A DNA stretch of 37,872 nt from a virus, in the IMG/VR virus record IMGVR_UViG_3300047491_000158, positions 1-37,872 of that record. One strand, given 5' to 3'. The notes below the pieces were generated by a model. It ran no database searches. It was not told the DNA's origin and saw only the letters and a list, made by a program, of their open reading frames with translations. Position 1 is the stretch's first letter; each line of letters begins with the position of its first letter. Shown here one piece after another: positions 9,415 through 22,500 of this stretch. A program made the position numbers and the translations under genes.

Positions 9415-10302
9415 TTAACCCCCTAACGGGTCACGCCATTCAGAGGCAACATCGTTAAATGTAAACTCAAGGAAAGGAACATCGACATTAGCAGTATAAG
9501 ACCTGACTGTTCCATCTGGTTCAGTATCGTAAAGTAAAACATTCATCTCTTGGATCAGATTTTGTACTCTGATTTTAGGATCGAATCTGTTTGTATCAAA
9601 TTCGCTACTGCTAATGCTATTTAAAGCACCTCCAAAGGCTTGAACAAGAATCATATCTCTTTCTTTTTCTAATTGCTCTCGAAGATCACAAAGTTTAACG
9701 ATACGCCACTCAATATCTTGGAGTTTTTCTTTGATTTCCTGATTAGCCCATGACCTTATTTGATTCATAGAGGAAACGATACTGTCAAAATCAAAAGACC
9801 CTTTTGACGTTCTTCTACCTTGTCGGGCTGTATAATACCTCTCGGTATTCAAAAACCCACCCGGATAAGCCCCAAAACCGCTGGATGTTTCTCCGTTGGA
9901 TAAGGGTTCCATAGGTTCGGCTGACATAGGAGCCACTACGCCTCCATTAGGATAGCGGTAAATAATTTTCAAGTTGCCGTTTGCTTCTTTTTCTACTACC
10001 TCTGCACAATCGGGTTTCATAAAAGAAGATATGTCTAAAGGGTTACCTCCGTTAGCGATATAAGCTTGACAAAGGCATCCTAACGATGAGTCGGGTGTGA
10101 CTGAAAACCCTGTCCTTTGTTCTGTAGGTGCGTTAGCACCCTCATCTCTGCGATAGGTTACGGTAATGTAACCGATACGATCTAATTCTGCTCCGATGAC
10201 ACTTAAACGTGCCGCAATCTCTTTCCGATTACGAAGCAGCCAGCTTGAGTAGGCTCGAAAGTAACCTACCGGCCAAGTGTTCGTCTTGCTAAAGGTTGCC
10301 AT
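9415..10302 (-). CDS. Coiled-coil structural protein of unknown function in the baseplate cluster
   Basis: 295 residues, no family recognised. The N-terminal stretch (1-50) is basic and helical (WLLRNRKEIAARLSVIGAEL). A Cys-containing segment follows (C76, C78 and C99, with LGCLCQAY). Residues about 171-225 form a charged helix with heptad-like spacing (EIKEKLQDIEWRIVKLCDLR), long enough for a coiled coil. The C-terminus is short and beta-like. No signal peptide or membrane span is visible. It starts with ATG at 10302 behind a GAGGT site 5 nt away and begins 8 nt after the stop of the 994-residue gene, so the two are almost certainly co-translated. It is the last gene of the unassigned block before the gp25-like gene. 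A linker or trimerising baseplate part is plausible, but this is a guess from composition and position. Confidence 0.65.
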   Translation of the reverse strand: MATFSKTNTWPVGYFRAYSSWLLRNRKEIAARLSVIGAELDRIGYITVTYRRDEGANAPTEQRTGFSVTPDSSLGCLCQAYIANGGNPLDISSFMKPDCAEVVEKEANGNLKIIYRYPNGGVVAPMSAEPMEPLSNGETSSGFGAYPGGFLNTERYYTARQGRRTSKGSFDFDSIVSSMNQIRSWANQEIKEKLQDIEWRIVKLCDLREQLEKERDMILVQAFGGALNSISSSEFDTNRFDPKIRVQNLIQEMNVLLYDTEPDGTVRSYTANVDVPFLEFTFNDVASEWRDPLGG

Positions 10303-10310
10303 AATCTACC

Positions 10311-13295
10311 TCACAAGGTTTCTGGAGGAACGTCATCCCCCGGTGGTAATGCAGGTGGTGGTAAAGGCGGTCCTACTGCGGCTGGAAACGGTGGTGTTTC
10401 TGGTGCCATATACCCACTAGGTTCTTCATTCGTCCAAATGAAAAGGGCCTTTATTAAATCAAGTACGAAAGGCGCACCCACCGGCATCACTATTGCAATA
10501 CCGGCTCCATACGCTAATGGACTATCACTTGGTTTGTTCTTGGCAGATACAAAATCACTTAACAAACCATCTGTGCCATTAGATACAAGCATAAGTCCAG
10601 ATGCTTTGGGTATCTGGAAAGCAAAAGACAAGATGGATTGAATCAGGCTATTTATTCTGCGAAGTAGTTGTTGTAATTCCACAATTCTTGCCTCAATAAA
10701 CTCTATGTATTTCCTGATTGTGTCTACAATAGAGGTCAAGGTTGCTCTGACTGCTTCTACCCAATTTTGGATGGATGCGAAGAAGTCCTGCATACCCGGC
10801 AAGGTGTCGAAGAATCTATATGTGAGCCATTGACCGTCTTGTTTGGTTCTCTTTAATGCCGCAGTTGCGGCACCTAACACTAATGCTGCTTGGTCTAATA
10901 GTTTTTGATTGGATGTGCTAGAAGTAAAAAGCCCACGACAATAGATAACAGCCGCATCTTGAGGTTGCATAAATAAATTTTCTAGGACAGGAGTGTTTAT
11001 ATAAAGCACAGGTGAGCTATCAGCAGACCCTGCCCTATCATATTTATGTGTCATATCTGTAAAATAATTCTCTGCGATTGCAGGAATTTTAATAGACCCG
11101 TCAGGTTGAATAGATTTCTCATAAAAAATACGAAGGCTAGGCGCACCATATTTCATAATGGCTTCTGCTTCTTTTTTTGTTGCTGTAAGAGAAGCCGTTG
11201 AGAATGATTCGTCTGTAGGTGCCACCTCTTGCATTTGAGGCAAACGACCTTGGATAACTCCTTTGGTGGTAAACAAAGAAGATACTGAATCAGGGGTTAC
11301 ACCTATACAAAAAGGATTAATACCTATTCCACTTTCTCCATAAACAGGTGTTGCAACAGACTCCCAAAGGGTTTGTTCTCCAAATGAATTTCCTTTCCCC
11401 ATGATAAGAGTTTGTGTGTCTAAAGTCGAATTGAGTTTCATTTTATATTGATGGTTATTGTAAGAAGATTTTTCTAGCACAGTACTCCAAGTGGTTTTAC
11501 GAAGTTCCTGTGTGTTATCCACAATCATTTTTTCTAATTCAGGCATAGGACCAGAAGCATCGTACAAATCCTGAACAAATGCGTCTATGTGCTTTCGGAG
11601 GTAATTGATAAAGTCACTAACCTTGGCGTTTTTGGCTTGCAAGGCTGTCTGATAATCTTCAAAAAGTATACCTGTAAGTTGTCGGAAATCTTCTAACCCG
11701 CAACCTTCAAGACAAATACCGGGTAAAAGAACCTTGTTGTTCTTGACTGCTTCATAAAGAGTTGGAGTTAAAGTTGGTTTGATTTGGTCTAGAGGTATTA
11801 AATCAGGACGAACCAGAACCAGCAGCAACAAAGCAGTTTTGAGAGCCTTGAAATATTCCTGTGTGTTAGCGTTAGGAAAGATTACTTGCACATTGTTTGA
11901 GAAGGCACTCAAATCACTAGGGGAAGTCCCACCTTGTATTAAAGGAGCCACAGGAAAATGCAATCCTGTACTGTCTTTCATTGTCTGAAAAGCAGTTTCT
12001 GCAAAGTTGTAAACAAAACTTTCATTCTTTATTATATTTGCATTGTAACAAGAAGCGACTCTAACATAAACTGTTGTAGCAGGGCCAGCATCAGTAAGGG
12101 TCACTTGCCCTGTAACTGAATCAACTGTCAATTTAGCATCGTGAGGTAAATCGTCCATTTTTAAGTGGAACATAAATTGATTTGTAACCCATTGATTCCC
12201 TGTTTCTGCGGCTGACATATAAAACATTCTCTGGAAATAATACTTGCCATCTTTTTTCAAGTATTCCAGAGGGACAGGGGCGTTATCAGATACAGACCTC
12301 AAACCATAAACACGAGTTCTGCCACTCTTTAACTTACCGTCTTGAAAAGAATCAATGTAGTTGATGTCACTATTAACCAATACGTTATCAGCACCTCCAT
12401 AGATAACAAGAGGTTTGCCTGTATCTTTTTCCCGAACGGCACCATAGTTACGGGGTTGCTGTTTTTTAGCAGGGTCATTTGTATTAGGTGCCATCTTGGT
12501 TGATGACATTGGTCTATCAAAAAACACAGGAAGCCCATTAGGGAAGGTGGATACTGTTATGATAAACCCCTTCGGGGGCATGGCAGGAAAAGGATTGAAA
12601 GTATCAATAGGAGTTGTTTGATTGAGAGTCCAACGTATCTCTGCTATTTGGGGTGGAGTGCCATTAAATCTTGTTAGATAAGACCCCAAATCATAAGCTG
12701 TCATAATATTTGCTGTCGATGATCCGTAACTTATAGAATTTATTGAAGGGACAGGATAACCTCCCGGCTGTAAAAATTCTTGATTAAAAAACCCCATCAG
12801 TTGTTTGATATATGCGATGAGTCGCATAATTTCAGATATGTCTACGGACATATAAAAGAACATCCCAAATGTAGTTGTCAAACTTGAAACATCAGGACGA
12901 GTCGGGTCTGTCCTATCAGTCATACGGGCAATCATTCTTCGTTGATATGCTTGAAAGCCACCTTTCAAATCTTCATAAGGGTAGTTAAGAAGTTTCCAAT
13001 CTCCGGTCATATACAAACCCATCTGCCGGATGTCATTGACTAGAGCTGTTATCTCATCCAAGATAGCTTGTACCGCCGCTACAATAGGATCAAGAAACCC
13101 TATCAAGAAAGATTTGATAAAGTTTAATATCTTTAAGGCTATATCCAGAACTGAAATCAGAAATTGAAAAGCATTGTTGATGTTGTCCCGAATCGGTTTG
13201 ATGAAATCAGGGACTTCAAAGGAGATAGTTCCCCATTGATTAGTAATCTCACCAACCGCTTCCGATCCTGTTATTCCTGTCAAATCCGTAGGCAA
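10311..13295 (-). CDS. Large structural protein with helical ends and proline-rich tail, unknown function
   Basis: 994 residues, no recognised family. Long amphipathic or hydrophobic helices occur near both ends: about 30-95 (ILNFIKSFLIGFLDPIVAAV) and about 840-902 (IEARIVELQQLLRRINSLIQ). The latter is followed by a Gly-rich hydrophobic stretch (AYGAGIAIVMPVGAPFVLDL) and a Pro-rich C-terminus (GPPLPPPALPPGDD). The middle is mixed, beta-rich, with no repeats I can see. The start is a TTG at 13295. An in-frame TGA at 13307-13305 lies just upstream, and a GAGGTG site (13306-13301) stands at proper spacing, so no ATG or GTG start is available nearby. It follows the 79-residue gene after 27 nt. 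Position suggests a virion or baseplate protein. The helical ends might pack as a bundle or touch membrane, but nothing seen decides this. Confidence 0.65.
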   Translation of the reverse strand: MPTDLTGITGSEAVGEITNQWGTISFEVPDFIKPIRDNINNAFQFLISVLDIALKILNFIKSFLIGFLDPIVAAVQAILDEITALVNDIRQMGLYMTGDWKLLNYPYEDLKGGFQAYQRRMIARMTDRTDPTRPDVSSLTTTFGMFFYMSVDISEIMRLIAYIKQLMGFFNQEFLQPGGYPVPSINSISYGSSTANIMTAYDLGSYLTRFNGTPPQIAEIRWTLNQTTPIDTFNPFPAMPPKGFIITVSTFPNGLPVFFDRPMSSTKMAPNTNDPAKKQQPRNYGAVREKDTGKPLVIYGGADNVLVNSDINYIDSFQDGKLKSGRTRVYGLRSVSDNAPVPLEYLKKDGKYYFQRMFYMSAAETGNQWVTNQFMFHLKMDDLPHDAKLTVDSVTGQVTLTDAGPATTVYVRVASCYNANIIKNESFVYNFAETAFQTMKDSTGLHFPVAPLIQGGTSPSDLSAFSNNVQVIFPNANTQEYFKALKTALLLLVLVRPDLIPLDQIKPTLTPTLYEAVKNNKVLLPGICLEGCGLEDFRQLTGILFEDYQTALQAKNAKVSDFINYLRKHIDAFVQDLYDASGPMPELEKMIVDNTQELRKTTWSTVLEKSSYNNHQYKMKLNSTLDTQTLIMGKGNSFGEQTLWESVATPVYGESGIGINPFCIGVTPDSVSSLFTTKGVIQGRLPQMQEVAPTDESFSTASLTATKKEAEAIMKYGAPSLRIFYEKSIQPDGSIKIPAIAENYFTDMTHKYDRAGSADSSPVLYINTPVLENLFMQPQDAAVIYCRGLFTSSTSNQKLLDQAALVLGAATAALKRTKQDGQWLTYRFFDTLPGMQDFFASIQNWVEAVRATLTSIVDTIRKYIEFIEARIVELQQLLRRINSLIQSILSFAFQIPKASGLMLVSNGTDGLLSDFVSAKNKPSDSPLAYGAGIAIVMPVGAPFVLDLIKALFIWTNEEPSGYMAPETPPFPAAVGPPLPPPALPPGDDVPPETL

Positions 13296-13300
13296 AATAA

Positions 13301-13306
13301 CACCTC
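13301..13306 (-). promoter_or_regulatory. Ribosome-binding site deciding a TTG start
   Basis: GAGGTG on the minus strand, 5 nt before TTG at 13295. An in-frame TGA at 13307-13305 overlaps the site, so the 994-residue gene cannot start further upstream. This makes the TTG start secure. Confidence 0.7.
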
Positions 13307-13322
13307 ACCCTATCACTATACC

Positions 13323-13562
13323 TTAACTACCGCCCCCGTACTGCAACCTAGTCAACTGCTCACGCAAACCTGCAATCCTCTGATTATCCTCTTTTATTAA
13401 AGTTTCAAGGATGGTTTTGAGTTTGTTTAGGGTTTCAATTTGAGTCGCTGCCATTGGAGAAACGACAACCTGTTCTGGAGTTTCCTGCCAAGTGCCATCG
13501 GGAACCCCATGTGTCTTTAACGCTTCTTTAAGTTCTTCTGCTGTCAGTTCTTTGTTACTCAT
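13323..13562 (-). CDS. Small helical protein between two giant structural genes
   Basis: 79 residues. The N-terminus is acidic and helical (ELTAEELKEALKTHG); residues about 38-72 form a second helix with heptad-like spacing (LNKLKTILETLIKEDNQRIA), and the end is GGGS. It overlaps the 3' end of the 3,780-residue gene by 8 nt (ATGAGTAA), with a GGTGGA ribosome site 8 nt upstream inside that gene. Overlap plus a good ribosome site supports a real, translationally coupled gene rather than a shadow. Size and composition fit a small coiled-coil adaptor or chaperone for one of its large neighbours. That is inference; no family is recognised. Confidence 0.7.
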   Translation of the reverse strand: MSNKELTAEELKEALKTHGVPDGTWQETPEQVVVSPMAATQIETLNKLKTILETLIKEDNQRIAGLREQLTRLQYGGGS

Positions 13563-16500
13563 TGAGTTTGTCCACCGTTGCCATGAGAGTTGCTAGGTCT
13601 TTTTCTTCCTGTCGTTTCTTGGGTAACGCAATATCATACTGCTGTATCTGACTTAATGTGCCATAGACTTTGTTAGTTCGGTAATTAACCCAAATATAAC
13701 GGCTATCCCTGAATTTGTCCTTCTTATTTAGAATCTCGTTTATCCAATCGAGCAGAATAGGACGATCAGGTGAGGGATCACTATTAAATGCGGTATAGGG
13801 ATCAGATGGTGGAACCGCAGGCCATTTTCTCATCTTGGTTGGATTAGTAGGGTCACTAGTTAGCCAGTCAAGCCTTTCATCCCCTATCCAGAATCTCCTA
13901 TCGAGTAATGACATACAACCTGAATTGTTAGCATAGGGGGCATTCCAAACCAAGCCTGTCATATCTGCCAGCAGTTCATCCGAAGGAACACCCAAACCAA
14001 GTTCGGGGTTATCAGGATTCCCAAGATTTTCGATATGCTTATCCCGCTGGAAGATAAAATAACTTCCAGACTTCCAACCAAGCAGGAAGATGTTGATCAT
14101 CTCAATCCAAGTTAGCATACGTTCTCTGGTTGAAAGTATCACATCTATTGCTTGATCCGAAAATAGTTTGGAAGGCCGGATAATCTTATATGAGAAGGGT
14201 CTGACAGAATAACCATCATTGGCGTAGGTTCTGTTAATAATGTCCCAACTTGCAGTCGGGCGCAAGTCCATCTGTCCTTCTTCTTGATAAGGTGGGGTAG
14301 TAGAAGAAACTGTGGGGTAAACAGTATACTCATAGCCGTTACCACCAAAAATCACAGGGTCATCGAATGTGCCTGCAAATGTATTGACAGGGTTGATTTG
14401 CAGATAGGTTTCAGGGGTGTTTACTACAGATTGAACTCTGTAATAACCTCTATTGTCATCCAAAACTTTAGGGTGTCCTGCTACATAAGGCGGTGTTGAT
14501 CTGTCAGGCACAGATTGATCACCTATGGGACGGAAACCTCTCTCCGGTGGATGTAAGGCCGTCTGCCCTGTCGGAGGCGGTAACCAACCTGCGGGATCAA
14601 TTAGGACAATATCTCCTGCGGCTACACCTAATGCGCTGAACGTGCTGGTGTTACTATCATCATAAAGTTTGTTAACATCGTCAGCATAAATACCTGTTGC
14701 TTTTACATACCCACCTGTTTTGTCACTATAATGGGCATTGGATTGTAAGACTAATTTATCAGTTAGCATACCTAGTAACTGTTCGTTAGACTGTTCATGT
14801 GGCACAGGAGAATTTTGGATATATATCTCAAATCTGCTGTTGGCAGCGTCAAAAGGTTCAACTAATACAGGTGGGTTAAGTGTTATCGTATAAGCGTTCA
14901 TCACTTCTTTGATGATACGTTCTTCGATAACATTCCCGTCCTCATCTAACCTGCGGAAAGTATCGCCTGCTTTGACATTAACATCTGATGATGTGAAGGG
15001 GCCAAGATTGGTTCCATAATGGGGTCCTGTTCCGTCATACCAAACATCAGCAGGCTTCGGGTAAGAAGCATACCAATTCATATAGAAGCCGTTAGCTGTG
15101 ACAGTAGTGATTTGGCTATCAGCATCAGCCGAAAAAGAATTCATAATTCCCCTACGAATCTCATAGACATAACGTAGGGGTTCTATTTCAGATAAGCCGT
15201 TCTCTAATACTTCATGGAAGCGTCTAATGCTTTTGACGGTGAAAGATACTTTTTCAGGGGTGTTGGCAGGTATTACCGCACCTGTATCATAAGCGTTTGC
15301 CGACCGCATCCCAATATAGCGTTCGTAATCGTAATAAGTGGTGTCGGGGTCAGGTAAGAAGTTGCCGTTATAAACAACTAGAGGCTTTGTGTAATTCAGG
15401 TCCATACAGGTTCTTGGCATAGAGGGTTCTAGAAAAACCCCTTCTTTTGCTCTGAATATACACTCCATTGTAGTGGATGGCAGGATACAAGGAACAGCTA
15501 ATGTGAGCAGACCTGAATCAGTATTTATTTGTTTCCATTGGTCTGTTGTGATCTGTGTCAAATCCAACAGATATGGAACATGGCTGTATATAGGGTCTTG
15601 CGGATTAGATTTGAAATTGTAACTGAAATTATGTTCATTCAGATTGGCTTCTAAAGCTCCAACTCCAACTCCTGTTGCCGGTGTTGAAACGGGATAGATG
15701 TTGTCAGATCCCCCAACAGTAAAGGTGTTTGCACCCTTTCTGGTGAGAATTATTTGATGGAATCCAAATATAGACCCTGTACTTAACGTGTCATGTAATC
15801 CCACACAGTTGTTAGAGGGTAAATTGGGGTCATATTCAGTTATCGCATAGCTATTGCAAGACACGTTTACAGGGACATAAGACATTCCTGTGACATAAGT
15901 GGAAGCTTGAGCAATATCTCTAAAAGTTGTTGCTAGAATACTTGTACCAGCACCGTCTGTAAAATCTGTCACAGTAAGAGTAGAAGTTAGCACATCAATA
16001 TTTGTAATCTCTCCCGATGTAACCGTATTGGTTATTTGGGCGTTATCTGAAAAATCATCTCCCCGTATTATGTATAGACGTTGCCCTACTACGAAACCGC
16101 TCCCATTAAATACAGGGGCAAGATCAGTTAGAATCACATCTACAGATGTTGGAGTGTTAACGGTTGCATCCACAACTGTTGGGAAGTGAATAGGACACCA
16201 ATCAGTATTTGATCCGGTAATTGTTGTCCTTATACATTCGTAGTAATTGGCTGTGGAACTTTTTATAGCATGACGTACAATATAAGTGCCTACTTTTGTC
16301 GATGCTATATTAGTTGCATCGGCTGATTGGCTAATTACAAGGGTGTCCCCTTTTTGGACGCGATTTAAAGACCCACTCGCTACTGTTATGTTTTGTATAG
16401 TGCTGTCTAGATTACGGCAATTATTTGTTACTGCTACACTTGGGTTAAAGTAACTTTCTGTTTCTCCTGTGCCGCTACAAATGGCAAGACTGTTTCTGGA

Positions 16501-19500
16501 AGAAACAGAAGGTGCGACAGAAAACTCTGCGTTTGTTGCTGTAATAGAGGTGTTGTTATATCCCTCAAAAGCCATAACTTTCAAGGAACCCTCTTCAGAT
16601 AACAGTATTGTTTCCGCAGACCAATTGCCCCCTGCTGAATGATTTGCCACCAATTCTCTAGGCTTAAAAGTAAAAGGATAAGGGATATGAAACCATAAGA
16701 AATTAAACCAACCGTTGACCCATTTATTTATTGAAGATTCAGAGATAACTCCTGTGTTATAGCCGACAGATACTGTATTAACTACTAAACCTGTTTCCAA
16801 TAACAAACCAGAAGTCGGATAAGTATATCCTCGCTCTTTAGCATGGCGTAAATCAATTGTTTCGTGAAAGGTTAGTCGGTCAGTATCTATCCAAGCGGTG
16901 TCAGAAGCGACTGCTTCAATGTCAAATGAGTATTCAAAGCCGTATAATGTTTCCCATTTCTCCGTAGGACCTACACCTGAAACGCTGTAAGGTAAAAACC
17001 AAGCGTTAGTTGGGGGTGTGCCAACACCCCAAATCGGAAAGTAAGCATCTATGATAATCTGTTTGTTGTCAGCGGGGTTTACAACTATGGGGTAACTTAC
17101 ACCAAACTGTACGGGGTTGATAATAACACCATTGTAGAATCTACCTGCCCAATCTTCTACCTCTACAGTAAGCGTTCCTGTCCCTTTTATGGTAAAGGTC
17201 AGCACAACTTCTCCACCCGGTTGTTGCCACGGATAAGGAGGTGTTTCGGGAGGAGGTGGGTAATTTAAAATATCATCGTCCCATCGAGCTATGAGTTTAA
17301 TTTTGATTGTGTTGTCAGAATCAGACAAATAAATGTTATTAAGGTTGCCCACCCCTGACAATAAACCATTGTTAAGAGAGAAGTCGGGAACAGATGAAAA
17401 ATCTAAAATGGTTGTGGGGCGACCTGTGGGCGCATAGTTAGGGTAATAAACCAATTTAACACCAGCTAAAGGAAGATGGCTTTGAGGATGCCCATCATCG
17501 GATGAGTGTTCCCCATCAACAAAAACCATAGCGTTTTCAATAGTATATCCAACAGGAGAACCCGTATTTGGTAGTGGAGGTGCTATGGGAGGTGTTGTTT
17601 GTGTGACAAAGCGTGGAGGTTCTATCAAAGAAACCTCATTTGCTGCGTCATACGATACATCCCCGATAGTCCAGATACCTTGAGGCCCACGAACAGGGAC
17701 TCCATTTGAAAACTTACTTGGTGCTTCTGATTGCACAAAAAGCAAATCAAACTTATCAGCACCTTTAAGGGGTGCTGCTGGTTCCTCATTAACAGAAGTC
17801 ATAAGTGTTGCTGGTATTTCAGTTGGGGAAGCGTAAGTATCTACTACCCAACCATCAATAGCAAGTATTTCTTGAGGGTAATCCTCAAATTCTATGATTG
17901 GCATAGGGGATAATATAGTAGAAAGGGATAAGAATTCTGGCATGACCGATAGGCACTTGTATTCAGAATTACCTGTTGCCATATAGGGGATTTGATAATC
18001 CCCAGAATCGTCTTTATCCGAGCCATCTAAAGCAGGAATATGTAAGGGCTTTGCAGAATCATAGAAGAAGTTAATCTCCCCACCAATGTAAGACATAGGT
18101 AAAGGCGGGTTTTGCCCTAGTAATTCTTTAGGTGCTAACGGATTGTTAGGGGTAGTATCATACTTTGATGGGAAAGTAGTGTCTATTATTTTACCGTCAC
18201 TCTGAACAAGCAAATCAAAACCATTTCTGTATCCGGGTAAAACTTTAGCTTGATCCTCTGTGGATATAGGTGGTGTTATCTCTTTGAGTAAAGAAGGAAC
18301 CTCAAAAATTGTATCTCCCTGCCTAATTGGAAAATTATCAGCCTGTATACTTGTTGTATCTGTTATGCTGACACAAACATTGTTCGGTGCAACTACTGCG
18401 GTGCCTTGATCATTTTTGAATAGTATTACACAACCATATTTAACCTCTTTCACGAACAAACCCATATAACGAGTATCGTACACCCTAGCCGTTACCGCAG
18501 GATAAATGCTCCCATCTGGTTGCCCCCAAGATACCTCTGATCCGGCTGTGAAGCCGGGAACAAACATAGAGGGGTCGCCTTTGTTGGCATCAGGCACCGT
18601 TCCGGTGCTTGTTAGAAGTTGGTATTGGTCGGGGAACCCCGTTTCTGGATTTATTGGCACATCCCCTAAATTACAGGGGAATGCAATCACACAAGGTTCT
18701 AAAATAGCCGGAGAGGGCAGGGGTGGCGTATCATCAGTATAAAATTTTCCTGCTTCTATGCCGTTAGGGAAATAACCCCATATTCTCGCTCTTGCCCTTC
18801 GCTGGCTTAAATCGGCAGTAGATACATTCTTTATGTCACCCACGACAGGGTTCTTTAACTGCCCTATCGGTTTACCTGTGGTTGACCTTAACTTGCCGTT
18901 ATACATCCTGCCTGCTGAATAGAAGCCTACGTTAGAAGGCGGTACAGCCCCAATACCGGGGAAGGTCATAGAGAATGATTCTGTTTGAGTTGGGAACAAT
19001 CTTGAGAACTGTTGTGGCTCAAACATATGTTTATAAACGCCATAGAGATTCAAGTTTGTAATATGAGAGTTGTTGTAAAAAACAGACTCTAATACAGGCT
19101 CTCCCGCCCCTGTAAGAAGTAGGTCGTCTATATCATTTCTGACTAAAGAAGCTTGAGCATACATAAGAGGGTCTAATTGCTCCAAATTTATAGTAATATT
19201 TTTAACATCAGCTAAAATTCCCGAAGGAGCGTATATCAACTCATCATTCAAGTAAGCCGTAGCAGGGTCTATTAAAGGGTCTGTTGTCTGATAGATAAAC
19301 CAAATCCCAGACTGCGAGGAGAACACCTCGGAGAACAGGTTTCTGGTTATTAAATTGCCAGAGATAGAATCTTCATATCCGGGGGCAGGATATTGCATCC
19401 CGTAGCCAATCCAGAACCGGAATTTACCATCTCTATCGCCTATGTACCCACCTGTAATTGCTTCTTCTATCTGTTCAAAATATACAATAGTAGAATTGTA

Positions 19501-22500
19501 AAAATCTAATATTCTACGAGCCGCCCAATCTTTATCACAAAGGTCTTGGCGTTGAGCTATCAACCCTATACGTCCTTGATCCCAATTCTTACTGCTGGAT
19601 GTTGTTCTAACCGGCCCATTAGCTGCCTTGCTTGCCTGCATTTCTTGAACGGCTTGTTGAGTCACTTCCCCCACATATTGTTTCATCGTAGGGATTGCAA
19701 CATAGTAAGTATCAGGATTCCTGTAAGTGTAAGTGCCAGATAAAGTGCTACCTAACACTCCATTGACATCATCGGGAATGATTCCATTCAGGAACTCTGC
19801 GGAGATGCGTGGGCAAATCACAGCACCGTTAAGTATAAATGGCTGTAATGTTGCCTGCTTAGTAAAAGATAGAATGAGTTTCTGATAGGGTTGTAGAGCA
19901 TTTTGCATGGGTGAGAGTAATTCTATATTTCCTGTGGTGTAGTCTATTTTGTAATCAGTATTGGGAGTTAATGTTTGCCCCGGAATACCTTCGCTGTAAA
20001 GAATCAAAGTTACAGGTTCAGTATCTAATGTAGGCCCACAGCCTATGAATTTTCTTGGTTGAGGTGGGTAAACAGGTCTGTAAGATAACTTGATAGTAGG
20101 ATTGTCTGCCACCGTGAAGTTTTGTTGGAAGGTAGAGGTGACCGAAATGCTTGTGTACATCCCGTCATCAGAGAGTTTACTTTCGGCTATTGTGAAAGGG
20201 CAGTTAGCTACTTCTAATAGATTCCCCGGAACCGCAAACTGCATCAAGTCGCCTTGAAAAACAATGTTTCTTTGACCCTTGCTGACCGGCTGGAAAGGGA
20301 AAACAGTCAAGTCTATAGTTGACATGAATCCTGCGGGGGCAGTCGTTAGAATTGGATTTAAGGGATCATCAGGGTTAGGCACTTGTGTTGTAACCGGCTC
20401 TGCTGAAACTACGGTAATGATGTCATTACCGGGCGCACGACTTCCAACTTCATTGACCGTTGGGGGGTAGATATAGATGCCTGTGATGTTACTCTGTTCT
20501 GTGCCATCATAAGGGTAATACTGCGTCTTTTGGATATAGAAGCAATCTTCCCCTATACGGAGCATCTGACCTGCTACAAACTCGTTTGCCCTGTCACCTC
20601 TTAAACCAAAGCGTTTCTGCCCCGCTGTGATAAAGAAAGGAGGACGGTAAACAGGTTTCAGGCTGGATTCGTAGCCTCTCTCACCACCAAGGGCTTCCCA
20701 AACCGCATAGTTAACAACTACTTGTTGGTAATCGGGGAAAGTTTGTGCTGTGAACGTGATACAACCTAAACCATTTAATTCAGGTGGATAAGCGACTACA
20801 AAATCTGTTCGTCCAAAGTTTTGTTGAACAGCACCTACTGTTACTATCGGCTCAATGCGCTGATCAACTGTTCTTTTAGCGGCATTGAACGTATAAGAAT
20901 TAGGACCTACTTTCACAGCAACTTCGTTTCTAACAAACACAGGCAGGAATTCTGTGATTTGCGGTTCTACTTTTGCACCGGACAAGTCAGCCATCCAGTA
21001 TTCAACTTCAATAGCTGCACCTGTAGGAACCGGAGTAGAGAAAGAGAAGGCACCGAGTAAGGGGCTGATAGCAACATCCTTACGCCCCTCTGTAATCATC
21101 TGCTGGACAAAATAAGCTTTTATCCCGTTAAAGGCATCCATATCTTCTTGGGAGAAGTTCAGGTAACCTGTAATAGGACTAAACTCGACTGTTAAAGCAG
21201 GGACATCAGTTGCTGGCTGAAATTCTTCAACATAAAGAACATCAGCCGAGTTATATTGGGTCAGAATCAGGCTTCCAAATCTAATTGTTCCGGTTGCATA
21301 AGTATTCCAAGGACTGATTAAATATTCAATGTGATCGTAAGGGTCTGTGCTGAAAGCAGTAACCCCAACCAATTTGCCGCTTGCATGAGTGAATGTATCT
21401 GCCCCAAGCTGTAATGAGAATGAACCTGTGGTGAACCGTGCGTTGGTTGTATTTGGGATGACAAGAACATTGTTGGCAATCGTACCTAATGAAGTTTTAG
21501 TCAATGCGACCATCTGTGCCGTATTGAATGCTGTCGCTTGCACAAGACCATATCTGATGTTGATAGGTCTGCCGCTGGCAAGAGCCTCAGCCACGTTTGC
21601 TTTTAACGTGGGAGTTGTTTCCGTTGCCGGTAAAACACCTACAGAAGAAAGCATCCTGACTTTGAAGGGTTCAGTCAGAAGATGATTAAACTCCTTATAA
21701 ATCATATCTGCTACTAGTGAGGGGTCATAAACACTATCAGGATAACCTGTATAGGCTCTCCAAACTACAGGTGTATCCGGTGTTGCGGCAACAGGGATGT
21801 TTAGTTGCAATTGATGGTTTGTAATTACCTGTAATACAATGTATGACCCTGAAATACCTGTGTTATCTATGTCTATCCTGTAACCGGCTTGAATAGGATG
21901 TGTTACATCAAGGAAATCAACAGAAGTGTCAGTAAGAAGGTCACTTCCTTGTATGACAATGCCTTGTGCGCCAAAAGTAACATAAGCACCATAAGTTTCT
22001 GTCAGTATGGCTGTGCCGGTAGTACCACCTTGAGGCAGGATAAAATCAGTATCTAATGTCTGGAATTGTAAAGTCCCACCATCTTCTGTGACATACAAGC
22101 CCTTACTTATTTGCGGATTGCCATAGAAAGATTCAGGAACAATTGCGGTTTTGCCGAAGGCTATTGTGGACGTGGCTTTCTCTATTCTCGCCTTGGAAGA
22201 AGATGCCTCTATCCAATCAAATTTCTTTTGGTCAAACCTGTAAATAACATCTTCACATTGGATGAGATATTTTTGAACAAGTAGAGCGTCCTCATCTTCT
22301 TGTGTGGCTACGAGAGACTGGCTGAAATAAACACCATAATCGTAACCGGGAACATCCTGTAAAGGAACATGATCCAAAAATACATAAGGGGTTCCTGATA
22401 CGGAGTTTTGCAAAACCTCATCTGTGATTCTGATTTCATTTTGAACATCAGGAATGGGTAACGTGCTGTCAAGATTAGCAGGGTTGCGGAAGAATCCAAA

